From: Chondrosia reniformis
Lineage: Eukaryota; Porifera; Demospongiae; Chondrillida; Chondrillidae
DNA: 64,000 bases
Reading direction: 5' to 3'
Assembly: GCA_947172415.1 (NCBI GenBank)
Contig: OX359190.1
Coordinates: 9,424,001-9,488,000 of the forward strand
Below, piece by piece: positions 1 through 11,460 of this stretch. The notes under the pieces are model-generated. The model was not told the origin of the DNA. It did no database searches and worked only from the letters and a program-made list of their open reading frames with translations. How positions within the stretch are numbered: the first letter of the stretch is position 1; every line of letters begins with the position of its first letter. The position numbers and the translations under genes were made by a program.

Positions 1-79
1 TGAGATGCCATATCGATCCGTAACCACTGATTGAGAAATATATACAAGATAGCAATGTTACTTGATTCAATTGCTTCTA

Positions 80-2635
80 TATAGAGTAATCAATCAGAAT
101 TGGGACACATCAGAATTGGGACACCTGGTTCTCGGCGAATACAAGGGCTATGAACTTCAAACTTGGACTGACTTGTAGCTCTCATCAAACGTAATTCACA
201 TGCTTACAACAAGACGGATGCATCTGGATTTCGCTGAGAACGAGCGGTTTATCTAGCTGTCCCAAAACAATCAAAATTAGGACAGTTTAATCAGAAATGG
301 GACACTCGCATCTGGTGCCTTCAGTTTTAGACGGATATGGCTCTAACTTGCACAGAAGGTAGCCCTATGCCTCCTCTAAGAAGTGTCCTACTTTCATCGG
401 AAACCATCTGAAACCCACTGAATGTGGCCACGACGATCCTAACACATTCTCCCAATCGGAAATGGGACAGCTCCCCTATCAGAAATGGGAACAATGTTGG
501 AAGCTGGTTCTCGGTGAATACCGGAGCTATCGGCTTCAAATAAGGATTGAAATGTAGCTCTCCTCGCAGCCGATTGGCATGCTTACAACCAGACAGTTAG
601 GTCCCGGTTTCGCAGAGAACGAGCGGTTCATCTTGATGCCCTGAAACAATCAAAATTGGGACACTTTCATTATGAACAGAAGAAGTACATCTGACTCCTT
701 CAGTTTTAGACGGACATGCATCTAAGTTGCACAGAAGGAAGCTCTATGTCTCCTCTAAGAAATAGTCCACTTTCAGTGAAAACCGTTTGAATTCCACTGA
801 ATGCGGCCATGCACGACTATCACAACATAATACTCGCCCAATCAGAAATTGGGGTCTTGTTTGCAGCTGGTTCTCTGTGAATACTGGAGCTATCGGCTTC
901 AAACAAGGATTGAAGTGTAGCTCTGTTTGCAGCTGATTGGCAGCAGAGAATGAGCAATTTATCTGGATGCTCAAAAACATTCAGAATTGGGACACCGTAA
1001 AAAGCACCTGAAGAAAAAAGGTTGCTGCTGGTGCAGTCACTTCAATTGTGATGGTACCTCTGGCAGTTCAGCACACGAGGCAGAAAGGGCAATGCGCAGT
1101 GATAGAGAGAGATGTTTAGTTGTTTCAATGTCTGAACATGCCAGGTTCAAGGTGTGGTGTCACCACCACTACACAGTGGTAAATCTGTGCCTCTTCTCCA
1201 GAAGACTTCAATCAGAGATTTCCTAATTAAGCCATCATGCATCTGCACACATGAGGGTCAAAGGGTAGAAATGCTTTTGGCCAAGTCTTGTGAATCCAAA
1301 TCACTCTATAAAGCTCAGAAATGAAGCCTTTTTAAACAGAACCTCAGTTAATTTTCAAAATTACATTTTTAATTATTATTTAATAAACCCTGCACACAAA
1401 TTTGCATTAAAGTATAATCATTTAACTGAATTAAGTTATTATATATTCCTTATGTGTTATATAGATCTGTGATTATAATGTAGCATCTGTTCATGTGTAT
1501 TTCCCGTTTTTAACCTGACCATGGACTGTATTCTCCATATGCTCTGTACATATTCATGTACTAATGTTTGTTCATGTATGCATCTCCCTTTTGTATCCTA
1601 GTGTGCTGTAGTTGCAAGTCTGACTTGCATATGGGCTGTATCCTTCATGTGCTTTGTGTAAATATTCATAAGATTATAAGTGTCTGTTCATGCATGTGCA
1701 CTCATGACCGCGCATACGGTGTCCCAATTCTGAATGTTTTTGAGCATCCAGATAAATTGCTCATTCTCTGCTGCCAATCAGCTGCAAACAGAGCTACACT
1801 TCAATCCTTGTTTGAAGCCGATAGCTCCAGTATTCACAGAGAACCAGCTGCAAACAAGACCCCAATTTCTGATTGGGCGAGTATTATGTTGTGATAGTCG
1901 TGCATGGCCGCATTCAGTGGAATTCAAACGGTTTTCACTGAAAGTGGACTATTTCTTAGAGGAGACATAGAACTTCCTTCTGTGCAACTTAGATGCATGT
2001 CCGTCTAAAACTGAAGGAGTCAGATGTACTTCTTCTGTTCATAATGAAAGTGTCCCAATTTTGATTGTTTCAGGGCATCAAGATGAACCGCTCGTTCTCT
2101 GCGAAATCGGGACGTAACTGTCTGGTTGTAAGCATGCCAATCGGCTACGAGGAGAGCTACATTTCAATCCTTATTTGAAGCCGATAGCTCCGGTATTCGC
2201 CGAGAACCAGCTTCCAACATTGTTCCCATTTCTGATAGGGGAGCTGTCCCATTTCCGATTGGGAGAATGTGTTAGGATCGTCGTGGCCACATTCAGTGGG
2301 TTTCAGATGGTTTCCGATGAAAGTAGGACACTTCTTAGAGGAGGCATAGGGCTACCTTCTGTGCAAGTTAGAGCCATATCCGTCTAAAACTGAAGGCACC
2401 AGATGCGAGTGTCCCATTTCTGATTAAACTGTCCTAATTTTGATTGTTTTGGGACAGCTAGATAAACCGCTCGTTCTCAGCGAAATCCAGATGCATCCGT
2501 CTTGTTGTAAGCATGTGAATTACGTTTGATGAGAGCTACAAGTCAGTCCAAGTTTGAAGTTCATAGCCCTTGTATTCGCCGAGAACCAGGTGTCCCAATT
2601 CTGATGTGTCCCAATTCTGATTGATTACTCTATAC
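80..2635. mobile_element. Long-armed foldback / MITE-like DNA element
   Basis: Two inverted arms, 80-998 and 1716-2635, are near-identical reverse complements of about 920 bp and flank a 717-bp unique spacer. Accidental reading frames in the two arms translate almost identically (one residue differs in a 70-residue frame, none in a 78-residue frame), so the arms are young or homogenised. Inside each arm a motif close to TCAGAATTGGGACAC recurs about eight times (for example at 94, 110, 291, 649 and 981), as expected of transposase-binding subterminal repeats. TATA flanks the ends on both sides (near 78-82 and 2631-2635), which could be a TA-type target duplication. No transposase is encoded, so it would be non-autonomous. 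The superfamily is not assigned. A collapsed assembly palindrome is the main alternative. Confidence 0.8.
999..1715. other. Unique spacer of the foldback element
   Basis: This is AT-rich DNA between the inverted arms. Short open frames exist (for example 987-1226 on plus), but none has a recognisable domain, splice context or homopolymer-free coding look. I see no gene here. Confidence 0.5.
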
Positions 2636-2770
2636 ATTTGCAAAAACTTTTTGGCTAAACCAAATTCCGTTCCTGTATGAATTCTGATCGTTATAAATTT
2701 TGTTATCGGCTGGAATAGGAGTAAACAAGAGTAAGATGCGTGTTTAACATATGATGTCATGTCGAAGTTT

Positions 2771-3766
2771 ACATAAACTTTTACATTTACCTAAGTAAAT
2801 GTGTAATGCTCTTACATAAACATGTGTGTACTACCTAGGTAAATTTGTAATGCTTTTACGTAAACATGTAATGTGTGTACTACCTAGGTAAATCTGTAAT
2901 GCTCTTACATAAACATGTGTGTACTACCTAGGTAAATTTGTAATGCTTTTACGTAAACATGTAATGTGTGTACTACCTAGGTAAATCTGTAATGCTTTTA
3001 CGTAAACATGTAATGTGTGTACTACCTAGGTAAATCTGTAATGCTCTTACGTAAACATGTAATGTGTGTACTACCTAGGTAAATTTGTAATGCTCTTACG
3101 TAAACATGTAATGTGTGTACTACCTAGGTAAATCTGTAATGCTTTTACGTAAACATGTAATGTGTGTACTACCTAGGTAAATCTGTAATGCTCTTACGTA
3201 AACATGTAATGTGTGTACTACCTAGGTAAGTTTGTAATGCTCTTACGTAAACATGTAATGTGTGTACTACCTAGGTAAATTTGTAATGCTCTTACGTAAA
3301 CATGTAATGTGTGTACTACCTAGGTAAGTTTGTAATGCTCTTACGTAAACATGTAATGTGTGTACTACCTAGGTAAATTTGTAATGGTTTTACGTAAACA
3401 TGTAATGTGTGTACTACCTAGGTAAGTTTGTAATGCTCTTACGTAAACATGTAATGTGTGTACTACCTAGGTAAATTTGTAATGCTCTTACGTAAACATG
3501 TAATGTGTGTACTACCTAGGTAAATTTGTAATGCTCTTACATAAACATGTGTGTACTACCTAGGTAAATCTGTAATGCTCTTACGTAAACATGTAATGTG
3601 TGTACTACCTAGGTAAATTTGTAATGGTTTTACGTAAACATGTAATGTGTGTACTACCTAGGTAAATGTGTAATGCTCTTACGTAAACATGTAATATGTG
3701 TACTACCTAGGTAAATCTGTAATGCCCTTACGTAAACATGTAATGTGTGTACTACCTAGGTAAGTT
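2771..3766. repeat. 49-bp minisatellite, about 20 units
   Basis: Tandem array with a consensus period of 49 bp and occasional shorter units of about 44 bp that lack a GTAAT. Every unit carries the palindrome TACCTAGGTA plus TACGTA and ACATGT steps. Single-base variants (AAATCT, AAATTT or AAGTTT after the palindrome) alternate between units, which gives a higher-order pattern. The array abuts the foldback element on its left and the polypyrimidine tract on its right. Confidence 0.95.
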
Positions 3767-3904
3767 TGCACTACCTGTTTGTGTTCCCCAAGTCTGACCT
3801 TGAGAGTCCTCTTTGTCTCACCTATATAGGTCCTCTTGCAGTCCTTACAAGGGACTTGGTACACTACCTCCCTCTCTTCTTATTCTCTGGAGTACGCATC
3901 GTGC

Positions 3905-4282
3905 AGAATACATCTTCTTTTCTCCCTTTTCGCTTTCCTTTTTCCTTTTTCGCTTTCTTTTTTCCTTCTTTTTCCTTTTTCGTTTTCCTTTTTCCTTCTT
4001 TTTCCTTTTTCGCTTTCCTTTTTCCTTTTTCCTTCTTTTTCCTTTTTCGCTTTCCTTTTTCCTTCTGTTTCCCTTTTTCGTTTTCCTTTTTCCTTCTTTT
4101 TCCCTTTTTCGCTTTCCTTTTTCCTTCTTTTTCCTTTTTCGCTTTCCTTTTTCCTTTTTCCTTCTTTTTCCTTTTTCGCTTTCCTTTTTCCTTCTGTTTC
4201 CCTTTTTCGTTTTCCTTTTTCCTTCTTTTTCCCTTTTTTCATTTTCATTTTACTTGCCTTCTTTTTTCCCTTTTTTCTTCTT
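3905..4282. repeat. Polypyrimidine (CTTTTTC-type) low-complexity tract
   Basis: About 380 bp are almost purely C and T on the plus strand, built from CCTTTTTCGCTTT and CCTTCTTTTT blocks, with a longer repeat of about 120 bp seen twice. All three frames are open over much of it because the composition avoids stops. The Phe/Ser/Leu-rich and Lys/Glu-rich frames on the two strands are composition artefacts, not genes. Confidence 0.93.
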
Positions 4283-7200
4283 ACACACGAATGACATATG
4301 GATTAATAATACTTGTTATGCAATAATTTACGACAGTATACTGAATGCTTACATGCATAGAATCATGTTTGCGATGAGCTGGGTTAGATTTTAATGTATA
4401 TGTTATTATACGAATTTCATGAATTCATAATTATCGACAATTGGGATTGTATATAACCACTGCACAATGATCATTTTTGTTTGACAATTCTGAAATATAC
4501 ATGTACATGGTTTTAAATTAAAAATTGTTCAAACAATGTAGTTCTTCATTGTTGCTGTTTCTTCTCTTTTGAGTGTTACTGGAACGGTGCTGCTGTACTT
4601 CTTTTCGCATCACTTTACTGAGTTGTAAAGGTGATCCCAGGGCACACCACGAGGAGGTAGAAGTACATCGTGCCCCAAATGGCCTCCGGTTTCTCAACTC
4701 TGTTTGACACTTCCACTACTTGCGTCGTAAGAGAAGCTGCTCGGGAACGGTCCGGCGTACCTGACCGACCTGTGACCAGTTACTAGTCCTGTACTGCCTC
4801 ACGCTACGGACAGAACAAGCCCGACCCTGGCGGACCACAAACTCCCACCAATGAGAATCATCATGTGCACACAACGTAGCTTGGGAACACTGCACACAGA
4901 CTTTAACTCATTGGGATCGGCCAGGCGCTTTAGAGTAGGGACCCATCAGTTCACTGAACTATAAGAAAAGAATTGAAAATACATAAATGCTGCATTGAAT
5001 ACGAAAAGAAAATGCAAATTCAAATGCAAATTCCAAACCAACCTGAAGCTGCAGCCTACAACAGGGGTTCCTGACCGACTACGTAGTGGCACTGGACCCA
5101 CGCTCCTCCAGGTACGGGTCGTATAGTGAGAATTCCGCAAGTGCCAATTTAACACACAAGCAGGATTAATAGTGAGATACATCTCCAGGCACTAACCCAT
5201 GATAGAGAGACCACCCCACTATACGAACACCGATGACCCTTTGTCGCATGGTACCATGGTCGTGCTCCTACCACGGTTTTCGCATCGATCCACACCAAAG
5301 TAGACCTCCAGAGTTGATAGCCCGGAGGCCAAAGATGGAAATTTTGCTCGCCTATTTATTAGAAACTGTCGGCGGGAAACATCATGAACTTGGCGGAAAA
5401 TCGTGAAACTAAAATTTTGCTTATTGTTTTCGAGGTCATGTTCAAGAACAATAGACTACATGCAGAACATGACCCGGCCTATTCAGCAACTTGTTATTTG
5501 TTATTGATTTCGACTAGAAATCAATCATAGCTATCCAGCGAAGCAAATCATAAAATGTACAGTGACCCCAGATATAGAAGTGCTTAATTAATAAACAAGC
5601 TATCAGTATCTCAATGAACCTTTGATTGTTTCAGCAGTGATCTTTTATTTCACAAACTCTTGCAAGCGCATAACTAGACATATCAATCGGAATGTTTCAT
5701 GTACAACAGGACAACGCCACAAGGATATTTAATATTTATTTATTAGAGTGACACATGCACAAGGCCAAGTTGGGGCCCATGAGTGACTATAAAAAGAAAA
5801 CTATACTACAGGTTAATCTAATGTCCAGCTGAAAAGTGTGAATATAATATTTATTTAATATTTTCGAATCACTTTTATCTTACGTAGTATATAGTACGCA
5901 TATAGCTAAATCCTATTTCTATTGCTCAATCAATTTGTGAATCCAAAATGGCCGTTACTCTATTGCCTAGTTTGAGGAACTTTGGCGTTGTCCTGTTTAG
6001 AGAATCAGACAAATTATATAGCTACTTTAAATGAAGTCTAAAATGTTTTTCCTTTAAGTTATAATGTTATTAGCTCATTTGAAATACTTTTTACTTGTGA
6101 AACTGTTCAAAATATAATTTGTACTTAACATTTATACAAACTAACATTAAATTTTGATTAGACAAGTATATGTCTTATTGTGCATATAATTGTCATGGAA
6201 GTCAAATATCGGTTACCTAGCAACGTGTCCAATTAAGAAACAATGGGGAAAATTTGGATGGAATTTACAGTGAGTATAACAACTGTAAAGGTTCTGGATT
6301 ACATCTGTTCAATGGGACCACCAGATTTAGCATGTCTACCAGTCCCTAGTAACTAGTAACTCCCAGCTACTGTAATTCAGTTAGGGGAGGTGTGTAGTAC
6401 ATGCTTAACAGGTTCTGTTTTTAAATTAGTTAATATGTACTGTAGACAACTTCCAGGTTGTGAGTTTCATTTTTGTTTCCACAACACTAGCTATAGTTTT
6501 AATTTTTTGTGTCTTAAAGTGATGAAGGAAGGTAATGTTAGGGAATCCCAAACTTGATTTTCATACAGTTTGGCTTTAGTCCATAGCTCTCAGCCAATGT
6601 TTAACCAGAAATGCAGCAGTGCTCAGCTGGAGAGCTCCTTGGCCATGTACAAGCCATTTAATAGGTCAGCAATTAGTTTAAAGTGTCTCTATGCCCTGAA
6701 GCCAGGTATCTGGCTGTTCCTGTAGAAGTGTAGCTAGCTGCTTGGGTTTCATAGTGATCCTTGTTCCAATTTTAGTTTAAAGTAAAGCCCTGGGGCCTGG
6801 TACCTTTTAGTTTAAAGTAGGACATGTCAGTTTGTATTCTTTGTGTGTTAATAATAAGAACAATGATAGGTCTAGTGCAATACAACTCAGAACTGTCCTA
6901 TGACAGGGAATGATATTTATTACAATAGCCACAGTTCAATAAGAACTTTTCAGAATAGAAGCAAAGTAATTGCCATTGAACCAAACCAATTATTGCCCAA
7001 TTGGCCATCAGACCTGTTTTATATGTGATGATCTCAATGTCCCAATGTCAGGTTTGCTGGTAAAAGGGTGAAAACTATTTTGTAATTTGCACTGTGTAGT
7101 ATATATGGTGATTTACTACTACAGATTGCGCTACTTAAGGTCATCCCTTTATGTGCTTTGATACATATATAAACAACCTTAAAATGTATACTTCTCTGCT

Positions 7201-7519
7201 ATATGTCCTGTAAACCCTTCAATAACCATGTGTAACCACATCCACACATCTTACCGTTAGAATTCGGAACCACAAATATAGGGAAAGAACCACAAATTGT
7301 TATTCCAGATAAGGGAAAGATCTCATATAAGGCATGTGTCATTTATATTTTGTCCCAGGAGTATAAAATCCCTCTATGTATACATGAGTCATTCTTGTGG
7401 TCAAGAGAGATGAATAATTAATAACTTCCACAGTAATAGTGTAATATACATAATTTATTATGTAGATGACAAATGAAGGAATTCCAGGAAATAGGATTAC
7501 TCAGCAATCAGATGTTTCA
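4283..7519. other. Gene-free intergenic region
   Basis: No supported gene on either strand. 4560-5340 is noticeably richer in G and C than its flanks and could be an old repeat or the edge of a CpG-bearing element, but no frame, hairpin or known RNA was recognised. The remainder is AT-rich single-copy-looking DNA. Confidence 0.5.
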
Positions 7520-7527
7520 TATATAAG
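7520..7527 (+). promoter_or_regulatory. TATA box of the first X-domain gene
   Basis: TATATAAG lies 45 bp upstream of the ATG at 7572, a spacing compatible with a transcription start about 30 bp downstream and a very short 5' leader. Confidence 0.55.
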
Positions 7528-7571
7528 AGGGCGCATTATCTTACATTGCATACACCTCCTAAAAGTACAAC

Positions 7572-8075
7572 ATGGCTACCAGATCCCAAAGCTCTGAAGG
7601 AGATGAACTACAGCAGAGTCAGGCTAGTATATCATCAACTCAGACTCAGTCCCAAGGAATCCCAAAGGAACAGAAAATTGAAGAGGCTTACTCTAAGCTA
7701 GAAGGAAGGATGTTTGAGGGGACATATGTCAGTGATGCTACTTTTCAATACCAAAATGATGCAAAGAAATGGAGGATTGTTAGATCACAAGCTTTGTCAA
7801 TAAAAGATATACTGGATGAGATTACGAAGACATTCACAATAAACTCAAATGAATTAATCTGGAAGGGATTTGTCTGGAAAGAGGATAAAGAGGCTTTCGA
7901 TTTCTATGTGGAGATAGAACTTGATGAAAGTCAGATGTCTTATTATAAAGGTAAAAGGACCAACTACCGGATTGTTAAGTGTAAGCCATTTGGAAAGGGA
8001 TTAAATTGGAGGGAGCTGAAGAAGTATGAATGGAGGAGAGGAGTATGTATTACTGTTAGACCATATTCAGACTAA
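7572..8075 (+). CDS. X-domain protein 1 (unrecognised family)
   Basis: Intronless gene for 167 residues of unknown function. Residues 1-35 are a Ser/Gln/Thr-rich low-complexity tail. Residues from about 36 form one copy of a domain of about 130 residues found six times in this window. Its signature in order is Y-x2-L-x-G-x2-F-x-G-x-Y, a Trp about 20 residues on, IWKGF near the middle, then FYV, Y-x-I, FG, W and a closing RGV-x-I-T. No signal peptide or membrane segment is visible. The start is the first ATG after a TATA box 45 bp upstream. A near-copy lies at 11707-12165, where it is decayed and fused to a membrane-anchor exon. I do not recognise the family. Conservation of the signature across diverged copies argues that it is a real protein. 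Confidence 0.8.
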   Translation: MATRSQSSEGDELQQSQASISSTQTQSQGIPKEQKIEEAYSKLEGRMFEGTYVSDATFQYQNDAKKWRIVRSQALSIKDILDEITKTFTINSNELIWKGFVWKEDKEAFDFYVEIELDESQMSYYKGKRTNYRIVKCKPFGKGLNWRELKKYEWRRGVCITVRPYSD

Positions 8076-8740
8076 GTTTGAAGATTGTACTGCATGGAGT
8101 GCAAGATGTTGAGCCTAGATCTAGACTCAGGACATGCCAAATATAATCACAACTTACAATCCCCAAACCTACTTTCAACTTTATTGCATACTTGCAAATC
8201 ACAAATTGTTTACAGATTAATTATTAGAGATGTAATTCGGTTTTACATGAAACTGCAATGATTAATCTAATATTTTGAATTCCCAAACTCTTTGACCATA
8301 AACTTCAGAAATAGTACCTGGAGAACCCCTCTAATTTTGCATGGGTATAGCAGCCAGGGGAATGTACATGTACAATACTATATAAAATGGTATAGTTTGA
8401 GTGCCATATAAATAATAAATATCACTGGATATTACGCCAACCAACCAAGTGACAATTGTCTACTTGGCTGGGGGACCGAAGTCCTATTCAGTGGCAACCA
8501 GTAATGATCCTCCCATGGGAAAGTATGCATACATGATAGCTATATTGCTTATTATACTTGCATAAGTTATCGTGATGATCGATGACAACAAAATTTTACT
8601 GGTCTATGAGAACTTTACTCATGAATCACTTTATCATGTTAAATTAATTTAAGAAACCATTAGTGTTACTATTATATCATATATACATATGTTTTAATTT
8701 ATAAATTGCTTCAATATTCTATAGCTATTATCTGCATGCT
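8076..8740. other. 3' flank of X gene 1, convergent with X gene 2
   Basis: AT-rich non-coding DNA between two convergent genes. Part of it, around 8280-8370, is recognisably similar to 12370-12450 downstream of the X-domain pseudogene, so the duplication included 3' flanking sequence. Confidence 0.6.
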
Positions 8741-9550
8741 TCACTTCAGTTCAAGAGTAATCTTCACTCCTTTTTCTATGTCATTCTTGTCAACTTTCTT
8801 CCTCCAGTCTTTGAATTCTCCTTCAAAGATTTCAAATTCCTTTATCATGTACCACACAGCTTTATCTTTAAGATCCTTCAGGTCCTTGATTTCAACTTGG
8901 GCATAGAATTTATATGTACTGCCAGATCGGTGAAAACCTTTCCAGATTTCTCTCCTTATTTTGTCATGATCTTCAAACACTTTCAGAGTATCATCAAGAG
9001 CTGCTTTCAATTCGTCTTCTGTGTCCTGCAGTAAGAACACATGCCAGGTTTTTTCATCCATTTCAAATGTTCCTTCATAAATTCCATAAAAGCAATTTCC
9101 TGTGAGTCTACTGTAGCACTTGTCAATTAGATCTTCAGTTGTTGGATAAAGTGAGAGCTTTACTCCTCGTTTCCAATGATAATTCCCCGTGTCAATCCAT
9201 TTTTCATCAGTACCAAAAATCTCTGCACTTGTTATTTCATAAGTGTACTCTTGGTTAAGAAGTTGTAATAATTCCACTGTTTTCTTGCTGATGTGGACAT
9301 AAAATCTATAGCCTGGTGTGAAACCTTTCCAAATCTTCTCTTTCCCACAATTTGGCTTTCCATAGTCATCAAAAATTGATTCCAAAATTTTCTTCAAATC
9401 AGAGGATGGATATGGAACTTCAATTACTCTCCAAATCTTAAGCACATTATAATCAAAGTTGCCGATGTAAACACCAGCAAATGTTGCTCCAACTAGTTGT
9501 TTATAGGACTCTCGTATCTTTATCTCACGACCACCCACGTCAGACATCAT
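8741..9550 (-). CDS. X-domain protein 2, two tandem X domains
   Basis: Intronless, 269 residues, starting at a double ATG (9550-9545) and ending in TGA. It has two X domains: residues about 8-134 and 138-269. Both contain Y-x2-L-x-G, the Trp, IWKGF (residues about 72 and 205), an FY pair, a Y-x-I segment and a closing GV plus hydrophobic strand. The two halves are well diverged, so the internal duplication is older than the gene copies here. No signal peptide, membrane helix or catalytic motif was seen. The upstream region holds a TATA box (9621-9627) and an NF-E2/AP-1-like site (9640-9649). The first half is closely related to the single-domain gene at 18194-18625. Function unknown. Confidence 0.8.
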   Translation of the reverse strand: MMSDVGGREIKIRESYKQLVGATFAGVYIGNFDYNVLKIWRVIEVPYPSSDLKKILESIFDDYGKPNCGKEKIWKGFTPGYRFYVHISKKTVELLQLLNQEYTYEITSAEIFGTDEKWIDTGNYHWKRGVKLSLYPTTEDLIDKCYSRLTGNCFYGIYEGTFEMDEKTWHVFLLQDTEDELKAALDDTLKVFEDHDKIRREIWKGFHRSGSTYKFYAQVEIKDLKDLKDKAVWYMIKEFEIFEGEFKDWRKKVDKNDIEKGVKITLELK

Positions 9551-9620
9551 TCAGTACGAGTATTGTCAACTACTTAATGACAAACAGACACTGATTTGAA
9601 AAGATGATAATTCCGTGATC

Positions 9621-9649
9621 TTTTATAGTAAGCTAAGTGATGAGTCAGC
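9621..9649 (-). promoter_or_regulatory. TATA box and NF-E2/AP-1-like site of X gene 2
   Basis: On the minus strand, TATAAAA (9627-9621) lies about 71 bp before the ATG, and GCTGACTCAT (9649-9640) lies just upstream of it. The latter fits the published NF-E2/Maf-type consensus GCTGA(G/C)TCA(T/C) and contains the AP-1 core. The same pair, with the same spacing, precedes the duplicate gene at 18625. Conservation may simply reflect recent duplication. Confidence 0.45.
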
Positions 9650-10391
9650 TGCAATTCCTTAAACGATTGATGTGGAGGGGGAGAAATGGAGGTACAAACC
9701 CTGGGGAATCCCCAAAGAATTTGATTACTCATGCTCATGCTAAATTCTTGTGGTTAATTAATATAAGGTCAAAGTGCATACAATTACAGCCTTACTGTGT
9801 ACAAAGCCTATAACACTATAGCTGCCTTTATCATTCAAACAGCTATAGCTATATATAATCATAAAGTACTAACATGCTCTATAGTATTATAGAGGTTCAT
9901 TGCTAGGTTATTTAATACTGTTACCGACTTTTTGACCTTATCCTTAGCAAAATTCACAAAATAATTGAACGTTTTGGTCCGTGGACCTTTATCAACTATA
10001 AGTAAAATAACACGCAACAGTTCATTTTTAAGAGGTGGGGGTATGACATGATTTGAATGGTTGTGAATAGTTATCCTCTATAGTGTTGTTTCTGTGTGTT
10101 TATATACTTGTAACTCATGTAACTTGTATGTAAGTGCTTTTGTTAGCTAATACCTCCAATTGCAACTTACTAATATAATTGTATACTCATGCAGTTGCTT
10201 ATTGATTGATTAATTACTTATTCCATGTTCTAGATCTTTCAATGTATATACAATTCCATTGTTTACGATTAAACCATGTAAATATAACATATCAATAGTA
10301 CTGGCATTATACAGAAACTTGATAATAATAATAAGCTATATCTGTTAATTGCAATTTTGCAATCTACCCCTATGGAGTCATTTTATCTACT
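9650..10391. other. Intergenic DNA, duplicated at 18733-19265
   Basis: Non-coding AT-rich sequence between two minus-strand X genes. Long stretches match 18733-19265 (for example the segment around 10090-10380 against 18960-19265), while about 200 bp near 9890-10080 have no partner. This marks a segmental duplication with a later indel. Confidence 0.7.
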
Positions 10392-10781
10392 TTACTTTGG
10401 CTCAAGAGTAATCTCCACACCCTTTTTCATCTCATATTTGTAAGCTTTCTTCCACCAGCTATCTCCTCCAAAGATTTCAAATTTCTTAATTTTGTACTCC
10501 ACTACTTTATCTCTTAGATCCTCCCGGTTCTCAGTTTCAATTTGAGCATAGAACTTATACGAGCTACCTGACTGGTGAAAGCCTTTCCAAATTTTCTCAT
10601 TTCCACTGTTGTGGTGTCCAAACTCTTTCAAAATATCCTCTAAATCTTTATCCAATTCCTCATCTACTTCCAGAGATGTGACCGTATCCCAAGTTTTATC
10701 CATTTCAAATGGTCCCTCATAGATACCTTTAAAACTTTTACCAACAAGTTTGTTGTAGTACTTGGTAATTAGAGCAGACAT
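10392..10781 (-). CDS. X-domain protein 3, single domain
   Basis: Intronless, 129 residues from the ATG at 10781 (an in-frame TTG two codons upstream is not used as the start here). It is one X domain with no extra tail: YYNKLVGKSFKGIYEGPF near the N-terminus, a Trp at about 31, IWKGF at about 61, YKFYAQ, then IKKFEIFGG and MKKGVEITLEP at the end. It resembles the second domain of X protein 2 more than the first and is closest to X protein 5 at 19266-19694, its duplicate partner. No membrane or secretion signal. Function unknown. Confidence 0.78.
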   Translation of the reverse strand: MSALITKYYNKLVGKSFKGIYEGPFEMDKTWDTVTSLEVDEELDKDLEDILKEFGHHNSGNEKIWKGFHQSGSSYKFYAQIETENREDLRDKVVEYKIKKFEIFGGDSWWKKAYKYEMKKGVEITLEPK

Positions 10782-11194
10782 ACCCAATCAGTATAACAAC
10801 AACTAGGATCAAATATACTCAATTTAGTCGTGATTAACACCAATTCCTTATTTATGCGTACTAATGTTGATCATGTGCACAAATTTACATTTACATAAGA
10901 ATAAAATTTGTAAGCAAAAGTCCCTAGGGAATATCCTTTGCTAGACCTTATGAGATATAGACATTAAAATTTTGCAAATAAGGGACTTTAAGAACTAAAA
11001 ATGATGTAACAGCTTTGAATATCATCATCTGTAGACTCTGGATTATATATAATGGGGATGTGTATGCTTATGTTAAATAAATAAACATGTATTACTGTAT
11101 TTATAATTCATGCATCTTTAAATTTGTCATTTCTATCTATATAATACTAATATGATTGACCTAATTGCAATGTGAAACCTGTTATCTTCATTGT
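10782..11194. other. Gene-free stretch
   Basis: AT-rich DNA upstream of X gene 3. Nothing recognised apart from possible TATA-like sequence on the minus strand near 10812-10820. Confidence 0.4.
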
Positions 11195-11460
11195 GATCAT
11201 TTTATTGGAAAAGGAAAACATTGAATTTAATTCACTAATAATGCTATTGTTGCAAAACTGGTAAACGATTCTGAATGTATCGAGAATTTAGTATCCCGTT
11301 CACTAATTGATATGATGGAAGATACAGTATATGCACAACTTGCTTAGAGAGTTCTCACAGCAATCCATTAATGCATCATTCGATTTTAGACATTTTGTAT
11401 TACTATATGCAGACCATTACATCACTTTTCTGTTAGAGAAAGATGTAGCAATGCAATTAG
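11195..11460 (+). pseudogene. Decayed CARD-tail and NB-ARC gene fragment
   Basis: 11225-11450 is a broken copy of part of the NB-ARC gene, matching about 14947-15140 at the nucleotide level but with small indels and in-frame stops. Just before it, 11195-11235 resembles the end of the CARD exon (about 13445-13490). Together they show that an older CARD-NB-ARC gene copy once lay here and lost most of its length. Confidence 0.7.

Noticed and set aside
987-1226. 79-codon frame in the spacer of the foldback element
   Set aside because: Cys/His-rich by chance in the first third only; spacing does not fit a zinc finger and it overlaps the arm boundary.
327-2387. Paired identical reading frames in the inverted arms
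   Set aside because: They exist because the arms are inverted copies; the frames contain no recognisable domain and include the repeated subterminal motif.
2771-3766. Minisatellite considered as a CRISPR array
   Set aside because: Units are contiguous without unique spacers, and the genome is clearly animal.
3766-4394. Long overlapping Phe/Ser/Leu-rich and Lys/Glu-rich reading frames
   Set aside because: They are a by-product of the homopyrimidine tract: all frames are open and have no domain, splice or start context.
4560-5340. GC-richer segment considered as an rRNA, tRNA or 5S copy
   Set aside because: No match by eye to 5S or tRNA consensus boxes and no cloverleaf; left as unclassified.
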